Source: Manduca sexta
Taxonomy: Eukaryota; Arthropoda; Insecta; Lepidoptera; Sphingidae
Direction: 5' to 3'
Length of the DNA: 64,000 nucleotides
Assembly (NCBI RefSeq): GCF_014839805.1
Contig: NC_051119.1
Span: 1,552,743 to 1,616,742, forward strand
A model generated the notes under the pieces. That model saw only the letters and a program-made list of their open reading frames with translations, had not been told where the DNA came from and made no database searches. A program made the translations under genes and the position numbers. This document shows, one piece after another, positions 11,001 through 18,892 of this stretch (its first letter is position 1; each line of letters begins with the position of its first letter).

Positions 11001-14000
11001 AAATTGATAATGGAAGTCTTTCAAAAGTCAGTATCAGACTGGAGTGTGGAGTGTCCGAGAAATTATAATAGTTTCTTCAAATATAACATGACTTAACATG
11101 GTGGCACGTGAGTGTGAATTAGTGATGTAACGAATATTCGCATTCGCATTCGTATTCGCGAATATTCGCATATTTTTGGATATTCGCATTCGCATTCGCA
11201 AAATTTCTGCGAATGTTTTGTCACTAGTTCACAGTGTGAACATATCTGAGTACTGCTGAAAAGAGAAAGACAAACTAAGTATGTATCGTATTCTTGATAA
11301 TGGTGTACTAGGCTCACCTGAATGACTTCACTCTTCCCCCATTCTTAGGTCATGTATAATTTAGTGAGCATTTTTCTTTTTTACAGCGGAGCCCGATCCG
11401 CAGCGGCGCGCGTTTATAAAAGAGCAAACAAACAAATACCTTTCGTTGGCAGAGGCGATATACAAGGAGCATTTATGTACCGAGGAACAAGAACAAAATG
11501 TCACCGTAAGTACAGTATATTGCCCCTAGATGTTTGCGGCATTGGGGGTATTAATTTTGGAAGAAAGGAAACGTACTATTCGCAGTATTATTCTCAGTCA
11601 TCGTCATCATTGGCTATTTATCAAGTTAATTGCTGAATATACATCTTATAATTATCAATTTAGTTTCAATAATTTACCATGATTATTAACAATAGTCATA
11701 GGAACCTATAGGGATAGGGTTAGTTTCTTCCGTTGCCTTTCTCGTCCGTATATGACTCTCCCCTGTTCCTTATCCACAAGGTAGCCTATGTGACTCAATG
11801 TTGTTAGCTAATCGATAAAACGATTTTAGTCGATGAAACGATGGAGGGGGCGAGTTACGTATCTAATGTTATTTTCCCCCTTTCTGATAATGTGGAAACA
11901 CACTTTAAATGTTATTGTTAATACATAAATGTAGCCGGTGCGTGAAATGATTGTATTATACAAATAATAATATTATCCTTGTATTACATACTGTCCCTTT
12001 ACTACTGAGAGGGATTAGGCCTTAGTCCACAATACTGATCTAGTGCGGATTGGTAGACTTGACACACCTTTTTTTTTTTTTTTGGTTTCGCGGAGAAAGT
12101 CCAACTAACCTATGCACGGCCTACCAGCTAAAACTCCGTGGTGGCCCTCTTCGGCGCATTAGGGACGACTGCGGGCTTCCTCTGACGGAAGTGTCTAAGT
12201 ATTCGTCCGCAGCCGCCCCTGCGCGGTGCCGCCTTGCGGCCCGTCTCCTATGGGGAGGGGGCTCAGCAGCCCCGTGCACCGAAGGACGCCCACGGCGTCT
12301 ACGGCAGCGTGAGGCCAACTACACACTGCCGTCCATCCCGGGGTCAACTGAAAATGTGCAAGGATGCACAAAATGCACTAGGGCGGACAGCCCCCTGCTG
12401 CCCGCCGACGACCCCCTTCGTGGCCCCTATTAGTCGCCTCTTACGACAGGCAGGGGATACCGTGGTGGAATTCTTCAAACGCTCCCATTCCACAGGGCGG
12501 AAGACTTGACACACCTACAAAATTCCTATAGAGAACTTTTCAGGGATGCAGGTTTCCTCACGGTGTTCTCACACATTTTTTTTTAAATTCTGCGGTGTGT
12601 GCCCTTGGGATTTGAACCTGCGGACATTCGTTTCGGCTGTCCGTTCCACAATTAACTAGGCTACAGATTCTTTTAAATGATGGTACGTTGTTGTGCCGCA
12701 GAGCGGCGGCGCGGGGTGCGTGCGGGGTGCGGCGGGCGGGGCGGGCGCGGCGGGCGCGGGCGCGGTGCCGGCGCGGCTGCTGCGGCGCGCGGCGGCGGAG
12801 CTGGCGCAGTACCGCGTGCTGGGCGTGCTCGGCGCCAGCGTCATGCTCGTGCTGCACCGACACCTCAACGCATGCTACGCCATGAAGGTACGCACCATTA
12901 CCCGCTCTCGTGTAATTAACGCTGATTATTTCAAAATATTTACGCCTTGAGTACCGACTCTTTTTTATATTAAAAAAATTATTTGACGCTTTGATCTAAC
13001 GCGCGACCTCTATTTCGCAGCGAATCAACTCACTGTATTAAAGTGTCTAACGAATATCTATCTCTATGATCTTCGTGACTATACCAAATATTATTGAAAC
13101 GTAAAATCTATTCCATTTCGCAGGTGGTCAGAAAAATCCCAAACAACTTAACGGAATTCGACGAATATTTCTTACAACGAACGAACGAGACTCGCGAGCC
13201 GATCCTGCCAACGGACATCCCCTACATGGTCACCCTACACGCGTACATGGAGACCAACAATTTGCTATTCCTCATCCTGTCCTACGCGCCAGGGGAAAAA
13301 CTATTCGACTACATAAAGCGATACATCAGGACTGCGCCGGACACACCAAAGAACCACCCTAGCGCCGACGTACGAAACGAAAATGTACCGGAAAAGACGG
13401 ATACGGATATACCGGATACGCCAGTTAGAGAAAGCATCAACAATAACTCTCATGATGATGTTACCGAGTTGTTGTTGAACTCTCAGAAGCTGTTGAAGAA
13501 TGTGGATAAGGCTTTGAGCGGACCTTGCGATGACCCGGAGTGTGTGGGGGCAGGGGAGGCACCAGGGGAGACCAGTGATAGGAACGAGAACGAAGATGCT
13601 GTAGCGAGTCAGGTGAGATGTAGTCCATGATTTTGGCATACGAGATTTTTTTTATACAAGCAAAGCAGTTATTCCATTGGTATGATATGGTAAGAGTGGT
13701 TGGGTACCAGTGGCCTTATTCTCTATCCCGCACGTTATTTTGACAATGCGTAACAAGCACGTAACTCAACGCAGCATGTTTAGGACTATAGAAATTTGGC
13801 TTACAGAATACCATTCCACGCACATTTCTCGAAGATAACATGACACGGCCGCGTTACGCGTTTACACTATCGTACAGAATAAGGGCCCTGGTAATAACAG
13901 CATGGATATTGTATTAAAAATGAGGCCGATTTTTTAGTTTCCCGTGCGTCATTACTTCCCAGCATTTGATCTTTATTAGCGACGTTATCAAATGGTTAAA

Positions 14001-17000
14001 TAATGCACGAGTTTTTTTTGTTTCAATATGAATGGATTCGATTTCTGTCTAGAAATTAATTATGAAATATCCAATCATATAAATTAGGCCCTAGACTTAA
14101 TAGATTATTTATTTATTAAATATAATCTTACAGGAGTTACACCCAATGCGATTATATTCACATTGTCATATAGCCAATTCAGATACAGATAGTTATGCAT
14201 AGTTATTTCATATGGTGGATACATTATTGGTTAGAGTTTCTATAGTTACCCTTATCAAGTCCGCCAGAGTACAATTAAAGATATCTATGTTCCGCCCAAC
14301 TTCATTAATTAATTATGTTTGTGTATTGCTGGTGGTTTGCGATGTGTCTACCCAGTCCCCTGGTTGTGTGCGCAGACGCCGCTCCCCCGCCGCGTGGTGC
14401 CGGCGGCGGCGGTGCGGCAGTGGGCGGCCGAGATCCTGCTCGCCGTCGACAGTCTGCACCACACCGGACTCGTCTGCGGGTCTGTACTCACTCCGCACTA
14501 CTCACTACTCATATATCTTCATAAAATAATGACCTATTTCAAAATTGTTAATTTGTGGCAGTCGGAGGAAAACTAGTTTTTGTTTGCTACTTTTTTATTA
14601 TTTACAATCGGCGATAGCCTAGTTGGGTGTGGAACGGACTGCCGAGACGAATGTCCGCAGGTTCAAATTCCAAGGGCACACACCTCTGACTTTACTAAAA
14701 TCATGTGTGTATTGTTTGTGAATTTATCGTTCGCTTTAACGGCGAAGGAAAACATCGTGAGGAAACCTGCACATCTGAGAAATTCTCTATGGGAATTTCG
14801 AAGGTGTGTGAAGTCTACCAATCCGCACTAGGCCATCGTGGTGGACTAAGGCTAAATCCCTCTCAGTAGTAGAGGAGGCCCGTGCTCAGCAGTGGGCAAG
14901 TATATAATACATGGCTGATATTATTATTATTACTTTTTTATTTGAAGTTGCTATAAAATTGAGCTTATTAAAGATATGTAAAAAATTAAACCTATAGCAT
15001 GAAAAAAAAGGGAAAAAACTAAAAGGTCGCAAACAGAAATTGGTTGTTTGACGATTTCCACAATTTGGCGATTTTGGAATTTATTTGTTAAGAGTGCAAT
15101 ATATATACACACCTTGACGTCACAGGTTGTGGCGGAATAAAGTGACATCTCTTGGCTCTGTACTCAACTTGAGTACCAAATTAATTATTCATATTGTAAT
15201 TCAATATGTTTTGTGTTCTCTATGATTTCGCAACTTATTTTTTTTTCAGTTGTAACTGATATGTTGCACATAAGTTGCGTCTCTGCCTACCGCTTTGGGA
15301 ATAAAATATTTTAATATGTGTATAAATTACCTATATTACTTAAACACTATATAAAATACATCACTCTACATGCAAACTCTATTTAAAGTATTGTATTATT
15401 ATCAAATTAATAAATCATTTTCAATTCTAGAGACCTGTCGCCATCGGATGTATTACTGGGTAGCGGAGGCCAAGCCGTCCTCACATACATGCTGCGCCAC
15501 CCGTCGCCGGGCGTGTGGGAGGCGCGGGCGGCGCGCCTGCGCGGGCGCTGCGCCGCACACGTCGCGCCCGAGGCCCGCGCGGGGGTCGCCGGGGTCGGCC
15601 CCGAGGCGCTGACCCCCGCCGCTGACTGGTGGAGCTACGGCGCGCTGCTGTACGCACTGCTCTGTGGGAAGGTAACTGAATTCTATTTTAAAAGTCTAGT
15701 ACAGTATAGTCACTGCCGTGGCAAAAATAATATTTAATTCTCCTGGAAAACTATAAATTAACTAAACCATAAATATTTGGGTCAATAAAAATCTTTACTA
15801 TTATATAAAGCTGAAGAGTTTGTTTGTTTGTTTGATTGTTTGTTTGTTTGTTTGAACGCGCTAATCTCAGGAGCTACCGGTCCAAACTGAAAAAATCTTT
15901 TTGCGTTGGATAGCCCTTTGTTCGTGGAGTGCTATAGGCTATATATCATCACGCTATACCCAATAGGAGCGGAGCAGTAATGAAACATGTTGCAAAAACG
16001 GGGACAATTTATTAGTTTTGAGAGCTTCCGTTGCGTGCGCTGCGTAAACGGTTAAAGTTATGCAACAATGATGTATGACGGGATTGTTCCTCTTAAAAAG
16101 TTCTAAAAAATATATCATAAAACAAAGTCCCCCGCTGCATCTGTCTGCCTGAACGTGTTAAACTCAAGAACTACCCAATGTATTAAGATGAAATTTGGTA
16201 TGGAGTCAGTTTGAGACACTGAGAAGAACATAGGCTCTTAGGAAACCACTACTTTTGTGTCGGAAAACTTTAACCTGAAAAACTTTATAACGCGGGCGGA
16301 GCTGCGGGCAAAAGCTAGTATGATTATATACTTAACCAGTAAATGATATCGGCGCTGCTAAAATTATTAAAGGAGACCACGCTATAACTTAGTTTCAATT
16401 GCAATGAGCTAAAGATAATCTTCAAATCAAAAGTAAAATTGGACTTAATAATAGAATATAATTCAGTTTAAATGCTGACTGCTTACTTTAATATGCTTAT
16501 TTCTGACATTATAATCTTAAACATTTTTAATAAAATATAACTGCCTATTTCATTCATGCAACCTCTTGGTGAAGGAACAATTGCATCAAAGAAAATTTCA
16601 GCTCTCTTCGTTAAAATTAAAAACAATTCCAAGCTTTATTCCAAGCAAGTATCCAAATTCGCGGTTTTTATTTCAAAAATTTTGCTTTTTTTTTCTTTGA
16701 ATGACGAGACGAGCTTTCCGTTCGCCTGATGGTAAGCGATACGACCGCACATAACAGTAGAAACACCATCCAACACCTTGAATTACAAAGTATTGTTTGG
16801 TATTCAACTGCGCTCGCGCTAGTTACGCTGGAATTTTAATCCTAGGATAAATTTGTTAGTAAATGAATTTTTGTTTCAGCCGCTGTGCTACTACCACCGG
16901 TCGGGGTTCACGAGCCACACCATACTGCACATACCGGAGGGGCTCAGCGTCGAGGAGGAGTCTATACTCACACAGGTACTGCTATATTATCCCTTTGAAC

Positions 17001-17828
17001 TATTTAAACCATTTATTTTTCTACACGCACATAAACAACAAAAAAAAAAGAAAAAAATACACACATAATTAACTATACAACGGATATACGGCATACTTAG
17101 ATTCGCGCTTTTCATACCTGTGGTAGGCAGAGGCACAAATAGTGCGCTCTGTTTTTGCCAAGTGTATTTCTTCCCATATCGAGCAATAATTCCGGATAGC
17201 GACCACTGTACACAAAGTGTTAAAACCCGCCATAGTGGTCCACATAAGTCTGTGTATATCCGGTTCCAGCAGGCCGGCATAATTGTGTCGACTACAGAAG
17301 GGTAATCATCTCTAGTCAGTCGACATTCTATTGAATCTCATTACACATAAATAACATCAGATGCTGTGGGGTCACTTTTCAGGGCCCCTATAAAAAAAAA
17401 ATTGAGAAAATCCAATATTGCTTCAATAGACCATGGTATTCAATGCGAGACATCAGCGAGATAGTCGTAACAACTTCGACTTTAAACAAGTTTGGTTGAC
17501 TGGCGAAGGGAAATCATCTCTCGTCAATCGACACCTGCACCCTACTCCACTTACCAGCAGGAGCAGTGGGATCACTGTACAGTTTCCGCACAAAAAAAAC
17601 AAAAACTGTTCCTCAAATAAATTCCTCAGTATTTCTAATTCATAACTAAGACATTGCTACAGTATGCCAAAAAAAATATTATCTTATAATTACTTTGAAT
17701 TTATTTATCACCAGTTGCTAACATACGAGCCGTCCGAGCGTCCGTCAGTCGAAGACATCAAGCAGCATCCGTACTTCAAGCAAGTGGACTGGACCGCCGT
17801 GTACAACGCGTGGACGCCGCCGGACTGA
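1947..17828 (+). CDS. RPS6KC1: RPS6KC1-like PX-MIT-pseudokinase protein (13 coding exons, complete)
   Basis: Exons: 1947-2039, 4184-4354, 4639-4737, 4974-5091, 5632-5946, 6630-6752, 11387-11505, 12702-12887, 13124-13612, 14376-14479, 15431-15671, 16880-16975, 17715-17828. All junctions are GT-AG and all phases match, giving 2268 nt, 755 residues and a stop at 17826. Domain order: PX (about residues 1-122), a Ser/Asp-rich linker (123-265), MIT (about 266-346), then a kinase-like domain (about 379-751) split by an acidic insert of roughly 100 residues. This order is diagnostic of ribosomal protein S6 kinase delta-1 (RPS6KC1/RPK118), known to bind PI3P and sphingosine kinase 1 at endosomes. The lysine of the VAIK position is present (YAMK, Lys408). 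HRD is CGD, the catalytic-loop Asn is Asp, and the DFG position reads TYM, so catalysis is unlikely. Human RPS6KC1 is longer (about 1066 residues), mainly because of a bigger insert. Exons 8, 10 and 11 are extremely GC-rich. Confidence 0.93.
2040..4183 (+). other. Intron 1 of the RPS6KC1-like gene
   Basis: AT-rich intron containing the palindromic MITE at 3208-3437 and a short SINE-like tail with (ATGT)n at about 3020-3105. No other coding sequence is supported. Confidence 0.8.
3208..3437. mobile_element. MITE family D, full copy
   Basis: The left end (ATTTATCTAAGGACAGAG, then GCTGTGATAACAAG) and the right end are inverted repeats of about 50 bp with a few mismatches. A second copy is at 63771-63987 and a solo end at about 29970-30010. 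No ORF is present, so it is a non-autonomous DNA transposon. The superfamily is not assigned. Confidence 0.85.
4184..4354 (+). CDS. RPS6KC1: RPS6KC1-like exon 2 (PX domain core)
   Basis: 57 residues in phase 0/0. It contains VWKRYSDVQRLHKSM, the PX motif R-Y-S/F-x-F/V in which the arginine contacts the 3-phosphate of PI3P, and later FPTLPNYSYFKRF, a variant of the PX proline loop. Flanked by CAG (4181-4183) and GTGATA. Confidence 0.94.
4639..4737 (+). CDS. RPS6KC1: RPS6KC1-like exon 3 (end of PX domain)
   Basis: 33 residues. VIEERARTIKALLEFVAEHRLLF is the helix pair with the R-x-x-x-L-x-x-x-L pattern of PX domains, followed by TSTDFVNFLQ. Bounded by TTCAG and GTCAGT. Confidence 0.94.
4835..4970 (+). 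repeat. SINE C-like tail inside intron 3
   Basis: The sequence TTCTGCCTACCACTGAAAAA with a TG-rich end resembles the 3' part of family C (TGCCTACCCCTTCGG...GGCGTG). The TG-rich tail runs straight into the exon 4 acceptor. Confidence 0.5.
4974..5091 (+). CDS. RPS6KC1: RPS6KC1-like exon 4 (linker)
   Basis: 39 codons plus one base (phase 1 at the donor GTGCGT). It is proline-rich (TGYPEPETPP), ending in an acidic run DDDD. The 5' side abuts a TG-rich repeat tail that runs to the acceptor. Confidence 0.9.
5632..5946 (+). CDS. RPS6KC1: RPS6KC1-like exon 5 (acidic Ser-rich linker)
   Basis: It begins in phase 1 after CCCAG and ends in phase 1 at GTGAGT. The encoded linker carries SDSFESLNSLGSIDSDLYEE and further Ser/Asp/Glu-rich sequence, as in the PX-MIT linker of the family. 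No folded domain is visible. Confidence 0.92.
6630..6752 (+). CDS. RPS6KC1: RPS6KC1-like exon 6 (MIT domain helices 1-2)
   Basis: Starts after CAG at 6627-6629 in phase 1 and encodes EPASAWAGWLQAAARGAAER then DHARAFHCYKAAIELMLHAAQ, the first MIT helices. It ends at CAGG|GTACGA in phase 1 and joins exon 7 as Gln-Ala-Glu-Pro. The last 60 bases are repeated eight more times downstream, each with its own donor. Only the first donor keeps the frame, because read-through meets TGA at 6791-6793. Confidence 0.88.
6693..7848 (+). repeat. 137-bp tandem array of MIT exon end, splice donor and intron start
   Basis: The marker GCCTTCCACTGCTACAAGG starts at 6701, 6838, 6975, 7112, 7249, 7386, 7523, 7660 and 7797, an exact 137-bp period. 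That is nine copies of the exon end and eight complete units. The exon part is identical in every copy. Spacers 1-2 carry CAGTACACAG where spacers 3-8 carry CGGTACACAG. The last copy has donor GTAGGC instead of GTACGA and is followed by a diverged version of the spacer (to about 7935). Both unit edges lie at CACGCGCGC, a likely microhomology. Antisense 62-residue ORFs recurring at the same period are by-products. Confidence 0.97.
8691..8998 (-). mobile_element. tRNA-derived SINE family A, copy 1
   Basis: In minus-strand sense the element starts with a tRNA-like head: box A (TAGCCTAGTTGG) and box B (GGTTCAAAnCC), both diverged in this copy. The body has AACGGTGAAGGAAAACATCG and GTGGACTAAGGCCTAATCCC and the element ends in CAGGGCTGATATTATA. 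Eight copies in this window allow the consensus to be read. Confidence 0.88.
9590..9790 (+). other. CpG-rich patch in intron 6 with a 28-codon ORF
   Basis: A local GC-rich block in AT-rich intron, with TCGGTCAGTCCGACG (an initiator-like TCAGTC) and, at 9769, an ATG opening MDFLHIWHYLQQHNKKENET followed by an early stop. It may be an alternative promoter or an old insertion. Function is unknown. Confidence 0.25.
10512..10759. mobile_element. hAT-like MITE with 8-bp target duplication
   Basis: Begins CAGTGGTTCTCAAACTTTTT, typical of hAT ends, and closes with CACTTAGAGTATAGCTG. The flanking 8-mer TACTAGAT occurs on both sides (10504-10511 and 10760-10767). The interior is AT-rich with GGAACCC motifs and codes for nothing recognisable. 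Confidence 0.85.
11121..11225. mobile_element. Short MITE built of ATTCGC repeats
   Basis: Ends AGTGATGTAACGAATATTCG and GCGAATGTTTTGTCACT are imperfect inverted repeats. The interior is a run of ATTCGC hexamers. Confidence 0.6.
11387..11505 (+). CDS. RPS6KC1: RPS6KC1-like exon 7 (MIT domain helix 3)
   Basis: Follows TTTTTTACAG. After the split Ala codon it encodes EPDPQRRAFIKEQTNKYLSL and AEAIYKEHL, the typical third MIT helix (K-x-x-K-Y-L-x-x-A-E-x-I-Y), and ends in phase 0 at GTAAGT. Confidence 0.94.
11975..12665 (-). mobile_element. SINE family A, copy 2, interrupted by a nested retroelement
   Basis: The SINE body is at 11975-12069 and resumes at 12503 to about 12665. The tRNA-like head at the right side is in minus-strand sense (box B region near 12610). 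The insert at 12070-12502 splits it at GACTTGACACACCT. Confidence 0.88.
12070..12502 (-). mobile_element. Non-autonomous retroelement G, copy 1, nested in SINE A
   Basis: A 14-bp target duplication GACTTGACACACCT (12056-12069 and 12503-12516) and a T-run at the left show minus-strand insertion of a polyadenylated RNA. In its own sense the GC-rich body starts CCGCCCTGTGGAATGGGAGC. It includes GTCGTAAGAGGCGACTAATA and ends before the A tail. There is no long ORF. It may be an internally deleted LINE or a SINE; a second copy is at 18512-18877. Confidence 0.85.
12702..12887 (+). CDS. RPS6KC1: RPS6KC1-like exon 8 (kinase N-lobe start)
   Basis: 62 residues in phase 0/0. The first half is a Gly/Ala low-complexity run encoded by almost pure G+C. 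The second half, ELAQYRVLGVLGASVMLVLH then NACYAMK, is the start of a kinase N-lobe with a degenerate glycine loop (GVLGAS) and the conserved beta-3 lysine (Lys408). Confidence 0.92.
13124..13612 (+). CDS. RPS6KC1: RPS6KC1-like exon 9 (kinase N-lobe and acidic insert)
   Basis: 163 residues. VVRKIPNN continues beta 3. Then come IPYMVTLHAYMETNNLLFLI and LSYAPGEKLFDYIKRY (beta 4, beta 5, hinge, helix D), and a hydrophilic Asp/Glu/Asn-rich insert of about 100 residues with VTELLLNSQKLLKNVDKAL. Ends at GTGAGA, phase 0. RPS6KC1 proteins have their long insert at this place. Confidence 0.94.
14376..14479 (+). CDS. RPS6KC1: RPS6KC1-like exon 10 (helix E, start of catalytic loop)
   Basis: Encodes TPLPRRVVPAAAVRQWAAEI then LLAVDSLHHTGLVC and ends in phase 2 at the weak donor GTCTGT. 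Joining to exon 11 gives LVCGDLSPSDVLL, where family members have VCRDLNPNNILL. The donor was chosen because it alone restores this motif and the phase. Confidence 0.88.
14610..14932 (+). mobile_element. SINE family A, copy 3
   Basis: Near full length in intron 10. It shows GCGATAGCCTAGTTGGGTGT (box A), then GGTTCAAATTCC (box B), the shared body, and a tail of TATTATTATTATTA. Confidence 0.92.
15235..15325 (+). repeat. SINE family C, 3' fragment
   Basis: Contains GTTGCGTCTCTGCCTACCGC and TTTGGGAATAAA, matching the 3' part of family C elements such as the one at 27889. Confidence 0.55.
15431..15671 (+). CDS. RPS6KC1: RPS6KC1-like exon 11 (catalytic loop, activation segment, helix F)
   Basis: Follows AATTCTAG. 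DLSPSDVLLGSGGQAVLTYM covers the catalytic loop and the DFG position (here TYM). HVAPEA is APE-like, and PAADWWSYGALLYALLCGK is the kinase helix F signature D-x-W-S-x-G. Ends in phase 0 at GTAACT. Confidence 0.93.
15798..16322 (+). repeat. Dispersed repeat family E, long copy
   Basis: Starts AAGCTGAAGAGTTTG with a TTTG microsatellite, then GAACGCGCTAATCTCAGGAG, and ends GCTGCGGGCAAAAGCTAGTA. Shorter copies at 19515-19705 and 24297-24515 share both ends. The class is uncertain; no ORF is present. Confidence 0.75.
16690..16840 (+). repeat. Dispersed repeat family F, partial
   Basis: Shares GACGAGACGAGCTT, CCTGATGGTAAGCGATACGA and CAAAGTATTGTTTGGTATTC with the fuller copy at 40325-40625. Confidence 0.75.
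16880..16975 (+). CDS. RPS6KC1: RPS6KC1-like exon 12 (kinase C-lobe)
   Basis: 32 residues between TTTCAG and GTACTG in phase 0/0: PLCYYHRSGFTSHTILHIPE then GLSVEEESILTQ, as in the helix F-G region of the family. Confidence 0.93.
17105..17585 (+). repeat. Dispersed repeat family B, two pieces in intron 12
   Basis: The first piece (about 17190-17395) has GATAGCGACCACTGTACACA, CAGGCCGGCATAATTGTGTC and GGGTAATCATCTCTAGTCAG. A second 3' piece at about 17500-17585 repeats the AATCATCTCTCGTCAATCGA part. Family B is about 240 bp and recurs at 20040, 35750, 36890, 39710, 40850, 52615, 54530 and 57360. Confidence 0.8.
17715..17828 (+). CDS. RPS6KC1: RPS6KC1-like exon 13 (kinase C-terminus and stop)
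   Basis: LLTYEPSERPSVEDIKQHPY includes the helix H arginine motif (P-x-E-R-P) and the usual closing IKxHPYF. It then ends TAVYNAWTPPD and TGA at 17826-17828. Confidence 0.94.
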   Translation: MLTYEPSERPSVEDIKQHPYFKQVDWTAVYNAWTPPD

Positions 17829-18496
17829 CGCGCGACTGAGGCGCCGCTTGACGGACGACGCGACGAGTAGGCTTGATCTGATGGATGTAGCTTGGAAAAC
17901 AGTAGAAGGGAAATGTATGGTACGGTCTGCAAACAAAATTCAATATTAAATTAAGTTGTACAAATGATTATGTTCAGGCTAGAAAAAAACCATTTTGATC
18001 TCTGTTATATTTGGTAATGAGGCTAAATTATAAATTCACCCCTATTATTATAATTGGATATAATTTAGATTTGTAAAAAATCATTTTACAAGCATTATGG
18101 CTTTTAGTAATGTTATTCCCTGAATACATTTATGATATATTCAAATAGTTTACGTTAAAATTTGATAATTTAATGTGTTGTCAAATGTTATGATAATGTT
18201 CCTATTTTTTAATTATTATCCATTGAACATGACAAGATGCTATAATCAGACATTATCGGTTAGCCACAGAAACAATTTATATATTATTTAACCGACAATT
18301 GTAAGGAAATTTGGCATAAGCGACATCCTTTTGATTGAATGCATACACAAAAAACGCAGAAAAATACACTGTTTCCAAATATGTGTATAAAAAATTAACT
18401 TTGGTCGTTTTCAATCATCATCAGCAGTCGCAGTATGTCCACTACTGAACACAGGCCTTCCCCAAAGATTTCCAAATCGACATATTGGAAACGACC
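17829..18496 (+). other. 3'UTR and downstream of the RPS6KC1-like gene
   Basis: AT-rich sequence after the stop codon. No AATAAA was found in the first several hundred bases; an ATTAAA at about 17945 is the nearest candidate poly(A) signal. The end of the transcript cannot be fixed from sequence alone. Confidence 0.4.
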
Positions 18497-18511
18497 CATA
18501 TTCATCGACCT

Positions 18512-18877
18512 AAAACAACTCCGTGGTGGCCCTCTTCGGCGCATTAGGGACGGCTGCGGGCATCCTCTGACGGAAGTGTCTAAGTCGTTGTCCGCAGCCG
18601 CCTAGCGACCCTTCTCCTATGGGGGGGAGGTCTCAAAAGCCTCCTCGCACCGAAGGACGCTCTCTGCGTCAACGGCAGCATTAGGCCTACCTTCCACGCT
18701 GCCGTCCATCCCGGGGGTCAACCGAAAAATGTGCAAGGATGCACAAAAATGCACTAGGGCGGACAGCCCCCTGCTGCCCGCCGACGACCCCCTTCGTGGC
18801 CCCTATTAGTCGCCTCTTACGACAGGCCGGGGATACCGTGGTGGAATTCTCCAAACGCCTCCATTCCACAGGGCGGG
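18512..18877 (-). mobile_element. Retroelement G, copy 2
   Basis: Matches 12070-12502 over most of its length, including CGCATTAGGGACG and CGTCTCTTACGACAGG-type sequence (here CGCCTCTTACGACAGGCCGG). It is flanked by an imperfect 15-bp duplication CATATTCATCGACCT / CATATTTCTCGACCT (18497-18511 and 18878-18892). The long A tail of copy 1 is absent. Confidence 0.82.
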
Positions 18878-18892
18878 CATATTTCTCGACCT

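Larger units (their letters stand above)
6753..11386 (+). other. Intron 6 of the RPS6KC1-like gene
   Basis: 4.6-kb intron if the first donor is used. It holds the 137-bp array, SINE A (8691-8998), a CpG-rich patch (9590-9790), an hAT-like MITE (10512-10759) and a small MITE (11121-11225). Confidence 0.8.

Noticed and set aside
11100..11230. ATTCGC repeats considered as a CRISPR-like or satellite array
   Set aside because: Units are 6 bp without spacers and are bounded by inverted ends, so this is a small MITE with simple sequence.
12050..12509. ORFs of 91-127 residues rich in Arg/Pro/Ala
   Set aside because: They lie in retroelement G, which shows no conserved ORF between its two copies (frameshifts separate them).
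12558..12950. Several GC-rich overlapping ORFs on both strands
   Set aside because: Shadows of exon 8 of the RPS6KC1-like gene; only the frame that gives AELAQYRVLGVLGAS matches splice phase and family.
16987..17305. ORFs over the family B repeat (MPACWNRIYTDLCGPLWRV and relatives)
   Set aside because: The same frame recurs at 40792-40983 and elsewhere as part of a dispersed non-coding repeat; no domain is present.
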